A stretch of DNA of 64,000 nucleotides from Sclerotiophoma versabilis (taxonomy: Eukaryota > Ascomycota > Dothideomycetes > Pleosporales > Didymellaceae): NCBI GenBank assembly GCA_012274445.1, contig JAAROD010000095.1:930001-994000 (forward strand). The letters run 5' to 3'. This document shows positions 10,723 through 20,515 of the stretch, piece by piece. Under the pieces are notes generated by a model. It did not search any database. It saw nothing but the letters and a program-made list of their open reading frames with translations, and was not told where the DNA came from. A program made the translations under genes and the position numbers. How positions within the stretch are numbered: the first letter of the stretch is position 1; each line of letters starts with the position of its first letter.

Positions 10723-12518
10723 ATGGTGGAGCTCTCGCCGGGTGCCAGCGTTGCTGTAAGTAGTCCTATGGTCGATGATGCAGCCCCAGTGAATGCGCCG
10801 AAGAGCTCACAGCGCATCCACAGCTTGGAGTGATCGTTGGCCTCCTCTCCACCAGCGTCCAGAGCGTCGGCCTGACGCTGCAGCGGAAATCCCACCTGCT
10901 CGAGGAAGAGAAGGAAGACGACTATGATCGCCGACCGCCCTACAAGCGCCGGCGCTGGCAGCTGGGCATGCTCATGTTCATCGTGGCGAACGTCGTGGGC
11001 AGCACCATCCAGATCACCACCCTGCCGCTGCCCGTCCTCTCCACCCTGCAGGCCTCTGGCCTCGTCTTCAACTCAATATGCGCCTCCATCATCCTCCACG
11101 AGCCCTTCACTCGCTACTCCTTCATCGGCACCATGCTCGTCGCCGCCGGCGCCCTCCTCATCGCACTCTTCGGCGCAATCGCTGAACCCTCGCACAACCT
11201 GGACCAGCTGTTAGCGCTGCTAGGTCGGCACCACTTCATCGTGTGGATGGCCGTGACCGGCGTCGTAGTGCTACTCCTGCTCGTCGCCAATTGGGCCCTC
11301 CACCACATATACCCACGTGCAACCCCGCGCCTGCGTTTGGTTCGAGGCATGTTCTACGGCTGTGTCAGCGGTATTCTCTCCGCCCACTCGCTGCTCATTG
11401 CAAAGAGCGCAGTCGAGCTGCTGGTGCGCACCATCGTCGATCGCCACAACCAGTTCGACCGTTGGCAGTCCTGGATGATCCTGATAGGATTAGTCGTCTT
11501 CGCTCTGACCCAACTATACTACATGCACTGTGGACTGAAGCTGGTCAGCACGAGTGTACTGTACCCTCTCGTCTTTTGCGTCTACAACATCATCGCTATC
11601 ATAGATGGCCTGATCTACTTCCACCAGAGTGAACGGCTGTCGAATCTACACGCTGGTCTCATCGCTCTTGGAACTGTAGTACTGCTCGCCGGAGTCGTCT
11701 GCCTGAGCTGGAGGCTGGAAGAGAACGAGGAAGAGCCCATGTCACCCGCATCCACTAAGCACCCCGGACACGTGCCGATGCCACAGTCCGCACTCGAGCC
11801 TGGTTTAGGTCTCCTACATGCTCATGCCCTCGAAGAACCAGACGCTCCCTTAGACATTGAGGAAGCAACACCAGGCCTTCATGGAGCCGCAACCGAACAA
11901 GCGAAGCGCAAGTCCGTTGACGAAAGGACGCCATTACTCGCGCGAGCACCCACTGGACCGGCATACACCCTTCCGTCTCGGTCGAAGAAGAGCCCTGCAT
12001 TAGACCCCAATCCTCGCAGCCCACGACCGAGCCCCAGACCACCAAGAAGACGAAGGATGACTATCTCTGAAGAAACAAGCGAGATCTGGGACGAGCTGAA
12101 CGATAGAGAGTCGTTGCCTTCGCCGATCATCCATCGATCTGTAGAGTCAGATCGCAGACCACGAGCAGGCACACTCCCTCGACAGAGGCAAAATACCCAA
12201 TCAGCATGGCTGGATCAGATGCGCAGACGCTCATGGTTCGATGGCATTAGCGCAGGCTCACAGCGAACCCGCAGTGCTTCGCAAGGAAAGAAGCGTTCAG
12301 ACAGCTCGTCTGCGCTGCTCGACCACCCTGACCCAGATGACGATGACCACTCTGACTCGGACCTCGTCGCGCATAGAAGCGGGACATGGGGCTTTGGGGG
12401 AGGCACACGCAGCACCCACGAAGGGCCTGGTGATTGGCTGAAGCTGAGATGGTGGAGGAAGAGACTACAGGGTGAAACAGATGACGAACATGAAGACCCT
12501 AGGAGTAGAGGCACATGA
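10723..12518 (+). CDS. NIPA-type magnesium transporter (DUF803 family)
   Basis: Two exons (10723-10755 and 10824-12518) encode 575 residues. The 68-bp intron has a GTAAG donor and a CAG acceptor, in phase 0. The start MVELSPGASVA joins LGVIVGLLSTSVQSVGLTLQ, which forms the first membrane helix. About nine membrane segments follow in residues 10-310, including the family's LPLPVLSTLQASGLVFNSI region and a YMHCGLKLVSTSVLYPL helix near the end. The last 260 residues are a hydrophilic cytoplasmic tail rich in Arg, Ser, Pro and Asp, not part of the transport domain and probably disordered. NIPA proteins transport Mg2+ across plasma or endosomal membranes. The family call is secure; the substrate is by analogy. 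Confidence 0.92.
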
Positions 12519-12725
12519 TATCCCGGTACGATCCAAGAATTTGAATAGACGAATTACGCATATACGTTCATAAAAGTCGTTGGTCTTTCCCTTGCACTAC
12601 ATGCTGACTGTGCTTTTCGCCCACAGGTTTGGAGATCGCTGTTCCACTTTTCTTCCCGTAAATTAGCGTGGTGGGGCGTTCACGCATGCAGTCGTTCGCC
12701 CACATCTTCTGCATTATGCACCTCG

Positions 12726-14735
12726 ATGGATGTTGACACACCATCACCACTCTCTGCTTCAGTCTTCCCAGAACCCGTTAACGAGACCTCAATCCGTCTC
12801 CTCCGCTTCTCGCAGCATGGAGATAGTGTCTTCGTTGGAAAACTGCAGAATTTCCCGCTTGCCGGCGCCCCTCACTACTACACAGCCAGCTATGTGTGGG
12901 GTGAGCGCAAGTACGCAGGCACATCTATCCATCTGAAGACGGGAACAATCCCAGTACTCAGCAGCCTCGTACCATTCATTCACATGGTCACGCAACATGA
13001 TGACTTTAAGCCCACAGATTGGTGGTGGATTGACTCGCTCTGCATTAACCTCGGAGATGCTCAAGAGCGCGAGAAACAAGTGCGCATCATGGCGGACATC
13101 TACAGGAAAGCCAAGAGAGCGATCATATGGCTCGGCGAAGAGAGGGAATATGGCAGCGATTGCACGAATGCGATTGAGTTCCTGCAATACCTTTCTAGTC
13201 TGCAAATCGCCTTCAATGGGGACGACCATGCTATGCGCAGCAATCTCGAGAATCCTGAATTTACTAAGAATTGTGCGGCTGTAAGTAACTTGCTTGCGAG
13301 ACCTTGGTGGACGCGCGTATGGACCCTACAAGAATTCGTCCTTCCAAAAGAAGCGAAGCTGTTCTGTGGTGCATCGAGCCTCAGTCGAGGAAGATTCAAG
13401 AGTGCCATTTACAGCATTTTCCTTTGCAGTACGATCAGCAACGAGTTTGAACACGAGCTCGTACCACGGAAGCTATTTGACGGTGCTTTCAATCGCCGCC
13501 GAATTCACCAATGGCACACCAAACCAGCCTCGATCGGCATCAACCTTATTGCCATCATGGCTTACCTGGGTAATCACTCCGCCACCGATAGTAGAGACCG
13601 CATCTACTCTGTCCTCGGTTTGATAACAGAAGAGGATCGTGCGCTCATTGGACCCGCCGAGTACTCTACTAACATCCAACAACAATTCGCGAAGCTCGTT
13701 CGCTCGTTCTGGAGTGTACACGCATCTCTAGATATCATCTGCTTTGTGCACTTATTCAGCCGAGAAGCTGCAGCCACGGATCCAGGCCCGGAGAATGCAG
13801 TTCCGACGTGGACCCCAGACTGGAGAACCACTATCGACTTCGCTTCTCCTGTGCCGCTCATGGCAAGTCAAAGTGCAAGCGAGCATATCGGAAACTTTAG
13901 ACCACTTCGTTCGACTCGTTGGAAAGCAATGTACGATGCTCCAGGTTCGCAGCTGCGAAAGAAAGCAGAAGTTCAATTTTCCGACAACCTCAAAGAGCTC
14001 TGCTGTAACGGTGTATTGCTAGACACCATACACGGACTTGGAGGGCTGGATACACAAGAACTGCGATGTCAAAGTTCCGTCTGTAACGATGCCGGACATA
14101 GCTTGATGCAGTCTCGCGAAAAACAGCGCAGCGCTCCCCGAGCTGCTATGCAACCCATGGACTGGCTTGAGGCTATTGCACGATCACTCGTTATTGATCG
14201 GCAAGACAAGTATCTCTGCTTCCAAGCACCAGTGCAGTACATTACCGACTTTCTCTTCCTCTGCCATGCATGCATAGATGGTGATCCTGTCGATTGGAGC
14301 TTCTCAACATGGTTCGAGCACAACAGGCACCTGGAGTTTGGCGACCACTCTCTGTGGGACCTTGTTAACCAAGTCCCTTCTGAACTCACGTCGTCGCCGC
14401 CAACCCTTCACAGGCCGTCTTCGCATCCTATGCACCGGATGAACGACAAGCTTGACACCTTTCTGTCACGCTTTCACGACACAGTGCGCAAGAAGGCGCG
14501 AAGGCTGATGATCACAGAAGAAGGTTTCGTTGGTATGGCGCCTTGTCGCGCAAGGCCTGGCGATGTTGTGGCCGTTCTGTACGGGTGCAGCATCCCGCTT
14601 GTCCTGAGAAAAGACACGTTACAGGAGGCGTGGCAGGTAGTCGGAGAGGGCTATGTCCATGGGCACATGAGTGGCGAGATTTCATCTCTGACCAAACGAG
14701 GGAAAAAGACCACCCAAAGGATTCGACTGATATAA
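12726..14735 (+). CDS. HET-domain heterokaryon incompatibility protein
   Basis: Single-exon frame of 669 residues. The HET domain spans about residues 45-215. It shows YTASYVWGE, WWWIDSLCINLGDAQEREKQV, ADIYRKAKRAIIWLGEE and WWTRVWTLQEFVLP, covering all three conserved blocks. The C-terminal part carries the module common in these proteins (residues about 595-650): GFVGMAPCRARPGDVVAVLYG followed by PLVLR and GYVHGHMSGE. HET domains trigger cell death or growth inhibition after fusion of unlike hyphae. Which partner locus this one responds to is unknown. It lies 207 bp downstream of the NIPA-like gene and 313 bp upstream of a second HET gene on the same strand. No truncation or missing motif is seen. 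Confidence 0.95.
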   Translation: MDVDTPSPLSASVFPEPVNETSIRLLRFSQHGDSVFVGKLQNFPLAGAPHYYTASYVWGERKYAGTSIHLKTGTIPVLSSLVPFIHMVTQHDDFKPTDWWWIDSLCINLGDAQEREKQVRIMADIYRKAKRAIIWLGEEREYGSDCTNAIEFLQYLSSLQIAFNGDDHAMRSNLENPEFTKNCAAVSNLLARPWWTRVWTLQEFVLPKEAKLFCGASSLSRGRFKSAIYSIFLCSTISNEFEHELVPRKLFDGAFNRRRIHQWHTKPASIGINLIAIMAYLGNHSATDSRDRIYSVLGLITEEDRALIGPAEYSTNIQQQFAKLVRSFWSVHASLDIICFVHLFSREAAATDPGPENAVPTWTPDWRTTIDFASPVPLMASQSASEHIGNFRPLRSTRWKAMYDAPGSQLRKKAEVQFSDNLKELCCNGVLLDTIHGLGGLDTQELRCQSSVCNDAGHSLMQSREKQRSAPRAAMQPMDWLEAIARSLVIDRQDKYLCFQAPVQYITDFLFLCHACIDGDPVDWSFSTWFEHNRHLEFGDHSLWDLVNQVPSELTSSPPTLHRPSSHPMHRMNDKLDTFLSRFHDTVRKKARRLMITEEGFVGMAPCRARPGDVVAVLYGCSIPLVLRKDTLQEAWQVVGEGYVHGHMSGEISSLTKRGKKTTQRIRLI

Positions 14736-15048
14736 TGCTGATATTTTGGTGTTCCGAACAGTCAATATACAGTAGGGCTGACCCTGCACTCAGCGTAAGC
14801 GCTAGAGACTGATACGAGGAGTCAGCAATTGATGTTTTTGCCTTCAAGGTGTCTGGCACCGGATTTAAGTGAAGATAGGCTCTGGGAAATGGTAGGTTAG
14901 GCCAAAGTGGAGTCGCACATGCACCCTTTGCGATTAGGGAAGGCCTCACACAGCCCCCGCCGCTGTCAGCTTCAGCCTTGTCCCGCTTCGCACCCCACCT
15001 GCAAGCCTGAAATTCCACACATCTCACGACTCCGATCACATCTCTAAA

Positions 15049-16698
15049 ATGCGACTGCTCAATACACTCACCCTGACCTTGCACGAATTTTTCGCAGAAA
15101 CACCGGAATATGTTATCTTGTCCCATACGTGGGAAGATGGTGAGGTTACCTTTGATGACATTGATAAACCTCATGCCAAAGACATGCCTGGATATCGGAA
15201 GATCGTTGCTTGCTGTCATCAGGCCATAAAAGATGGTTTTGAGTGGACCTGGATTGACACCTGCTGTATCGACAAACGCAGCAGTGCGGAACTTCAAGAG
15301 GCAATTAACTCAATGTTTGCCTGGTACTGGAAAGCCGAGCTTTGCTATGCGTATCTGGCTGATGTTCATTGGAAAGAGTCATCCGTGGAAGCACCTGCTA
15401 TGCGCGGGTTGGAACCTGATTTTGTGAATAGCAGATGGTTCACTCGGGGGTGGACACTCCAGGAATTGCTGGCACCTCCTAGCGTTGAATTCTTCGACCA
15501 TGACTGGCGGTCCATGGGATCAAAATTCGACCTCATCAAGGGCATCACCAAAGCTACTCGAATCGAACAGACATACGTGCGCAACAGATCAATCATCCAG
15601 AATGCTAGCATCGCAACCAGATTCAGATGGGCTTCTAGGAGACTGACGAAGCGGCCCGAAGATGTCGCTTACTGTCTGTTAGGCCTCTTCCGAGTCCACA
15701 TGCCTTTAATATATGGGGAAGGTGCGAAAGCGTTCTACAGACTTCAACTGGAATTACTGAAGCAGTCAGAAGACTACACAATATTTGCATGGAATCCACT
15801 TCCCGGAGACGTTTACGAAGTCATGGGCATCCTTGCTCCTTCGCCACGAGAGTTTTCTGATAGCGCAAGCTATCGCAGTTTGCCTCCCAAATCAAGCGGA
15901 TTGGATAACAAGCCGTATGAAATGACCAACCGTGGTCTTCGAATAGCCCTTCGATTTAGTGGGCTTCATCGGGGATTGCTTTCCGGCTTGACAATTGACG
16001 GACTAGACATCGCGAAGGAATGTATAACATTTGATGTTGAATGGCTTGGGCCACGTCAATACCGCAGGAGATTGGGATCTCGATTGCAAAGAACTCAAGC
16101 GAAGGAGTTCTCTTCCGTGAAAGAAGTTTATGTCGAAGCTGAGAGTCGGCTGAAAACCATTGAAACTTTGTCTGGCTTTCCATGTATACTGCAGATCGAC
16201 CGACTTCGCATTGACGTCCCCTGCTATCAACTGGTAGCAGTCGTTGTGTGCCGAGATGGTCTCATGCAGTCGTATGAGGATGTGCAGGACAAATCTCTCC
16301 TACGCGAACTCCGGCTTGTCGACAATGAATGGGTCAGCCTCAATTTCATCGTCCGAGGTGTTTCCTTCACCACCATCATAGGGCAGCATCAAAGCTCAGC
16401 TGGTCTCGCAATAAGCTTCGAGAAAGCAAAAGACATGAAGTGGAACTTGCGACGATGGTGGTCGGATATGCAGCATTGCGCGGGGTCCATTCGAGGACAC
16501 GATCAATCCCACTATTTCAAGCATCAGAGAATACTTGATCATTCGAGCGTGCAAGTAGAACTTCGCGCGAGTAAAATGCGTACCATAGAACAGGGACCTC
16601 GATGGTCAGTGACAATCGAGATCGCGGATCCTCGTTGGGGCGTTCCTGCCGAATCAACGGCTGTCTTGAAAGAAAGACTGCGTGAAGCTGGAGTGTAA
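15049..16698 (+). CDS. HET-domain protein of the HET-E/HET-D-like (vegetative incompatibility) type
   Basis: Single-exon frame of 549 residues beginning MRLLNTLTLTLHEFF. This is the standard opening of the HET-E/D-like subgroup, so the start is well supported. Motifs include PEYVILSHTWEDGEVTFDDI, WTWIDTCCIDKRSSAELQEAI, CYAYLADV, WFTRGWTLQELLAPPSVEFFD and RPEDVAYCLLGLFRVHMPLIYGEG. The last is the conserved end of this HET subtype. No NACHT/NB-ARC P-loop or WD40 repeats follow, so this is a stand-alone HET protein, not a full NLR like Podospora HET-E. The C-terminal 280 residues are typical of stand-alone members but have no known function. It differs clearly in sequence from its neighbour at 12.7 kb, so the pair is not a recent tandem duplication. 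Confidence 0.94.
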   Translation: MRLLNTLTLTLHEFFAETPEYVILSHTWEDGEVTFDDIDKPHAKDMPGYRKIVACCHQAIKDGFEWTWIDTCCIDKRSSAELQEAINSMFAWYWKAELCYAYLADVHWKESSVEAPAMRGLEPDFVNSRWFTRGWTLQELLAPPSVEFFDHDWRSMGSKFDLIKGITKATRIEQTYVRNRSIIQNASIATRFRWASRRLTKRPEDVAYCLLGLFRVHMPLIYGEGAKAFYRLQLELLKQSEDYTIFAWNPLPGDVYEVMGILAPSPREFSDSASYRSLPPKSSGLDNKPYEMTNRGLRIALRFSGLHRGLLSGLTIDGLDIAKECITFDVEWLGPRQYRRRLGSRLQRTQAKEFSSVKEVYVEAESRLKTIETLSGFPCILQIDRLRIDVPCYQLVAVVVCRDGLMQSYEDVQDKSLLRELRLVDNEWVSLNFIVRGVSFTTIIGQHQSSAGLAISFEKAKDMKWNLRRWWSDMQHCAGSIRGHDQSHYFKHQRILDHSSVQVELRASKMRTIEQGPRWSVTIEIADPRWGVPAESTAVLKERLREAGV

Positions 16699-16861
16699 GT
16701 TCTAAGGATTCAGTCATAGTTGCATAGAGTAATAAGCTTCGAGCATCCGCAACTTCCATCAGCGCCCAGCATCAGATGTGGGACCGACAAAGGCTCTGAC
16801 TTGAGACGTATTGAGAACGGGATTCGCACCGCATAAAGTTAATTCAACTCCGCCCCATACT

Positions 16862-18317
16862 TTACTTCGGTCCGATACCGAAGAAATCCATCTCCCGATC
16901 GTGCACCCAAAGCCCATGCTCTAACAACAAACCCGTCCAACTCTCCATACTCGCACCGACAGCAAAGACCGTCCACACTAGTCCAACGAGGCGCCAGGAC
17001 AGCGAGTCTTTGAACCCGACGTTCTTCCCAAGCTCAATCAAATGGTCTTCAATGAAAATGATTGTAGCTTGCATAACAAAGACTTTCATCGCCCCATCAT
17101 CGTTGAGAGACCCATGGCAAAGCATAGAAGCGCCACCGTGAACAAGTCCAGAGATTCCAAACCCAATAAAGAGCTGTAGATACTTCGAAGCGAACGATCC
17201 TTTACGCAGACGCAGCACATCTCTCACAATCAACGTTCCCGGCGTAGAGCAAACACGACGGCACTGCTGATGCCAGACATTCCTGCGCTCGTTAGCATAG
17301 GTCATTGCTGAACGCCAAATCATGTGTTAGAACTCACGACCATGCCCTTCTAACACTCCACAGCCCCTTCAAATCTCCAAAGGCACTCGGACAGTCGCTC
17401 GGCTTCGCCAGTCCCAGCGCTACGCTCACAATGCCAACTACTGTGTTGTACAGTTCCAGCGAGACATATGTGAGCACGATATACACCCAGGTGAACCAGA
17501 AACGGTGCCAGAACGGGAAATCTACGTAGCCTTGCACGGGCTTGAGAGAGGCGATGTCGACCCAACTCCCGTGCGGTGATGAGGCGGTGTATGAATATAC
17601 GGCGTCTTTGGCAAAGTAAAAGAGTACTGCTCGGAGAGATTTGCGTACAAGGAAACGCCTGTAGAGTTAGATTCCGTTGTGTTTTGTAGAAGAAATAACC
17701 AAAGAGATGGATTAGGAACAAGTGACGACATACCATCGTGGATATGAATCGTCGACTTCAACGGGCACGTTCTTGACCTCGCATGACCAGCCGGTGTACC
17801 GGTTCGTACACGCAATCCGGATCGCCCACCACAGTCTACTCCGGATTGCCGTTGGTGCAGTGTTCATCGCCGTCCATTTTCCGGCTGTAACTCTGTTACT
17901 TTTCACGACACCCCCGTCGTCTTTTGGGAACCCATCGCTTCCAACTTCCTTGCTGTTCTCCGGTTTTACTTCTTCCGTGCTCGCCCTGATAGCACCAACT
18001 CGCCTACTCAACTTGGTCCACCCTTCTCGATCTGGGCTCTTCAGCAAGACGCAGTCGACAAAAGTCGCTAGCAGGCTCATGACACCACAGTTAACGCCAT
18101 ACTGTGTCCCCCAAGCTCCCGAGTAGTCTCTGTAAAGCGACTGCGCCGCAAGAAGCGTCACGACGGGCAAGCTGAAGGCAAGCTGCAAGAGGCGACGTTG
18201 GGGTCCGACGGTAAGAGCGAGGATATTAGTCGCAAGCAGGAGAGGGAGTTGCAAAGCGTCGAAGACGGGAGGGAGTTGCAGCGAGGGGATGAGGAGTGTG
18301 GCAGCCATTTTGACCAT
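16862..18317 (-). CDS. Wax synthase-like/MBOAT acyltransferase (Tri7-like fungal O-acetyltransferase)
   Basis: Three exons (17734-18317, 17338-17658, 16862-17282) give 441 residues. Introns are 17659-17733 and 17283-17337; both have a CTAAC-type branch and an AG acceptor. About eight hydrophobic segments are present. Key features are TGWSCEVKNVPVEVD before the first junction, FWHRFWFTWVYIVLTYVSLELY, then WHQQCRRV, and FGISGLVHGGASM holding the conserved membrane-embedded His. This order matches the fungal wax-synthase/MBOAT_2 group, which includes Tri7-like and meroterpenoid O-acetyltransferases. These enzymes move acetyl or acyl groups onto secondary-metabolite hydroxyls in the ER. No polyketide or terpene synthase is within this window, so the substrate is unknown. 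It is convergent with the HET gene upstream, 163 bp apart. Confidence 0.85.
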
Positions 18318-18938
18318 GGCCGATCTTATTGATCAATCAAGGCTTGCCAGCTTGGAAGGAAGTAGTGCTGCGAAGACGGGCATGAGTCTACTTGTACTAC
18401 TATCCAACTCCCCCTTGGCCCACCCTGGTGTAGATACCTACCTTGGGAGTAATCTCTGCTCCTGACCCACATTTCATCCCATACCGCGCGCAGGCCTATG
18501 CGAGTCCAGCCAATTAGAGACGTTGGAGTACGTTAGTGCGTTAGTGTACCAAATCTGGGGTGTTTTATTCGACTCGCCTTGCGGAACATGTACCCAATAG
18601 ACAATTTGGTGCGTGTTTCGAGAGAGCTGTCCAACGTCGCTGCAGAAGTGCAGAGAACATGTTGCTAGTTTCGGTTCGTAAACGGCTCGGTCTGATTGGC
18701 CAACGAGCACAGGTGTGCAGGAGCGGCGTTGCTCACCCTTGGCGGCTACAAGCGGTACGGTGCAGCACTATCATAATCAGCATGTCGTGGAGCTTAGACT
18801 CGGAACTTTGTTGCAAGGTATAAGGAGCCTCAGTTGGCTAGTCTTTCTCATTGTTGCGCACTTGCATCAGAACCGATAACTCGCTCGCATGCATGCAATG
18901 CTCCCATCCAAGTCCGTCATTATTGTATCCGTCTGCGC
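18318..18938. other. Intergenic interval, no gene seen
   Basis: This 621-bp space lies between the 5' end of the acyltransferase gene and the 3' end of the Chs5 gene. It should contain the acyltransferase promoter. Short open frames here have no domain or splice support. Confidence 0.5.
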
Positions 18939-19368
18939 TTACAGTGCTACCTCCTGAAAACTCGCTCCATCATCTCCATCCTCATCGTCCTCTACTGTAG
19001 CCTTTGGTCTGCTCGGTAGCCCCGCCTCAACTTCCTTCACGTCACTGCGTGCGGGCTCCTCATCCTCTGAGTCGACTTCCTCCTCGTCAGCCTTTCCTGG
19101 CTGTGGCTTCAGGTCCTCGGGCTTGGCCTTCTGCTCGTCTTGTTCTGACTGGGTCTTCGGCTCTGGTGCGGGTGACACGCTTCGTTCGCTTGCATCGTCT
19201 TTGGGTGGTGGTGGAGGCGGTGCTGCACTGTCCGATTCGCGTTCTCGCGTGGGTCGCTCGGGCGTGGGCGGTGTGATTTCTGTTCGCGGGCTCTGAACCG
19301 GACTCCTGACTTGTGGTGGCTGTGGCTGTGGCTGTTGAGGCTGTGGTTGCTGCTGCTGCTGCTGCTGC

Positions 19369-19437
<69 letters not shown>

Positions 19438-20329
19438 TGCTGTGGTGCTGTTCCGCCCTGGCCGACCGTTCGTAACCGTGGGTCGGCGTTCAGGTAGTAG
19501 CCCCTAACACCGACAATCCTGCCATCCCTCTCGCAGCCTATGACCCAGTCCGGCACCACGACAGGAATATTGTTCTCCACGGCCTTCTCCCATGCTGGCC
19601 CTCGGCCTTCTGTGCAAACGAAATGTGTGGTATCGATGCGAACTGTGTCTGCAATTTTGGCGCCAATCCTCTCAACAGAGCGCTGCAGGGATTCGCGCAG
19701 GGCGGAGGGCATGTGGCCGGGCGTTATTGTGATACCAGACAGATCTGTCATCTTGTGTGTCTGGACTGTGAGCTTTTCGCTGCTGAATGTGCCTGCGCTG
19801 GTCTTGAGCACCAGGTGGAAGACGTATTCGGTATCAACGCCCAGTCCACTGAGCTTCGTGCTGTGAACCTCCCTGGGGTTGGGGATGGTGCCCGCTTTGT
19901 TGCCATTGCGGTAGAGGGTGAGGCTGCGCAGCTCGGCGGTGGCAGCGTCTATGGGGTCCCATTCGAGGACGACCGAGGTCTGGGTGGCATTGCGGCAGCG
20001 GAGGATGGGTGCTGAGGGTGTGCTCTGGCCGAATGTGCGGAAGATCTCGGACTGGAGCTCGTAGAAGGCAGTCGCGGCGTCGTTCTCGGCCTTGACGTTG
20101 CGCGCGACGTCAATGTCGACTATGCTGCCCGACGAAATGTCTGGCGGCAGGAGAATGGAGGGGAACTCGATCTGCGCCGGGGTCAGCCACTGTGCGGGTG
20201 AATTGCAGGGATGCGCCTGTGCAGTGGTGAGCTGCTGGGAGGCATTGGGACGCGTACGAGGCGCTTGTCTTCGGTCAGGAGCACGGCAACACCGGCGTCG
20301 ACCTTGCCGACAGTGAGAGAGACGAGCAT
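18939..20329 (-). CDS. CHS5: Chs5 homologue, exomer scaffold (FN3 + BRCT)
   Basis: Two exons (20258-20329 and 18939-20171) encode 434 residues. The start MLVSLTVGKVDAGVAVLLTED joins IEFPSILLPPDISSGSIVDI across an 86-bp phase-0 intron; both halves match the Chs5 N-terminal dimerisation region. An FN3 domain follows (about residues 75-165, VVLEWDPIDAATAELRSLTLY). Next is a BRCT domain (about 170-260, GITITPGHMPSALRESLQ to VPDWVIGCERDGR). Then come a 32-residue polyglutamine tract and an acidic, Pro/Lys/Glu-rich tail. Chs5 with ChAPs proteins forms exomer, which sorts Chs3 and other cargo from the trans-Golgi to the plasma membrane. It lies 186 bp from the divergent F-box gene. A partner of the same pathway, the Skt5-like gene, lies at the window start. 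Confidence 0.95.
19347..19442 (-). repeat. CAG/CAA polyglutamine tract (32 Gln) in CHS5
   Basis: The strand reads as CTG/TTG triplets. On the coding strand it is 32 uninterrupted Gln codons, with a pure CAA run in the centre flanked by CAG runs. A Pro-Gln repeat follows. The tract is placed right after the BRCT domain and is probably variable in length between strains. Confidence 0.95.
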
Positions 20330-20515
20330 GGCGCGTGTACGTGTGTACGTGGGAGTCGTGTTGGGACGACGTAACGTGTGTTGCTGCCCCAGCTGTTGCC
20401 CTGTCTGGCGGGCCGACAATCAACCGCAGCAACCATTCGTGCTTCAGGCAGCTACCACTCCTCAGCACCACTCCTCAGCACCGCAACCACACCACGACCT
20501 ATTGTCCGGCCCAAA

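Noticed and set aside
15049..16698. NLR (NACHT or NB-ARC) architecture for the HET-E/D-like protein
   Set aside because: No P-loop and no WD40, ankyrin or TPR repeats follow the HET domain; the frame ends at 549 residues.
12726..16698. Recent tandem duplication of the two HET genes
   Set aside because: They belong to different HET subtypes with different start regions, motifs and C-termini, so duplication in place is not supported.
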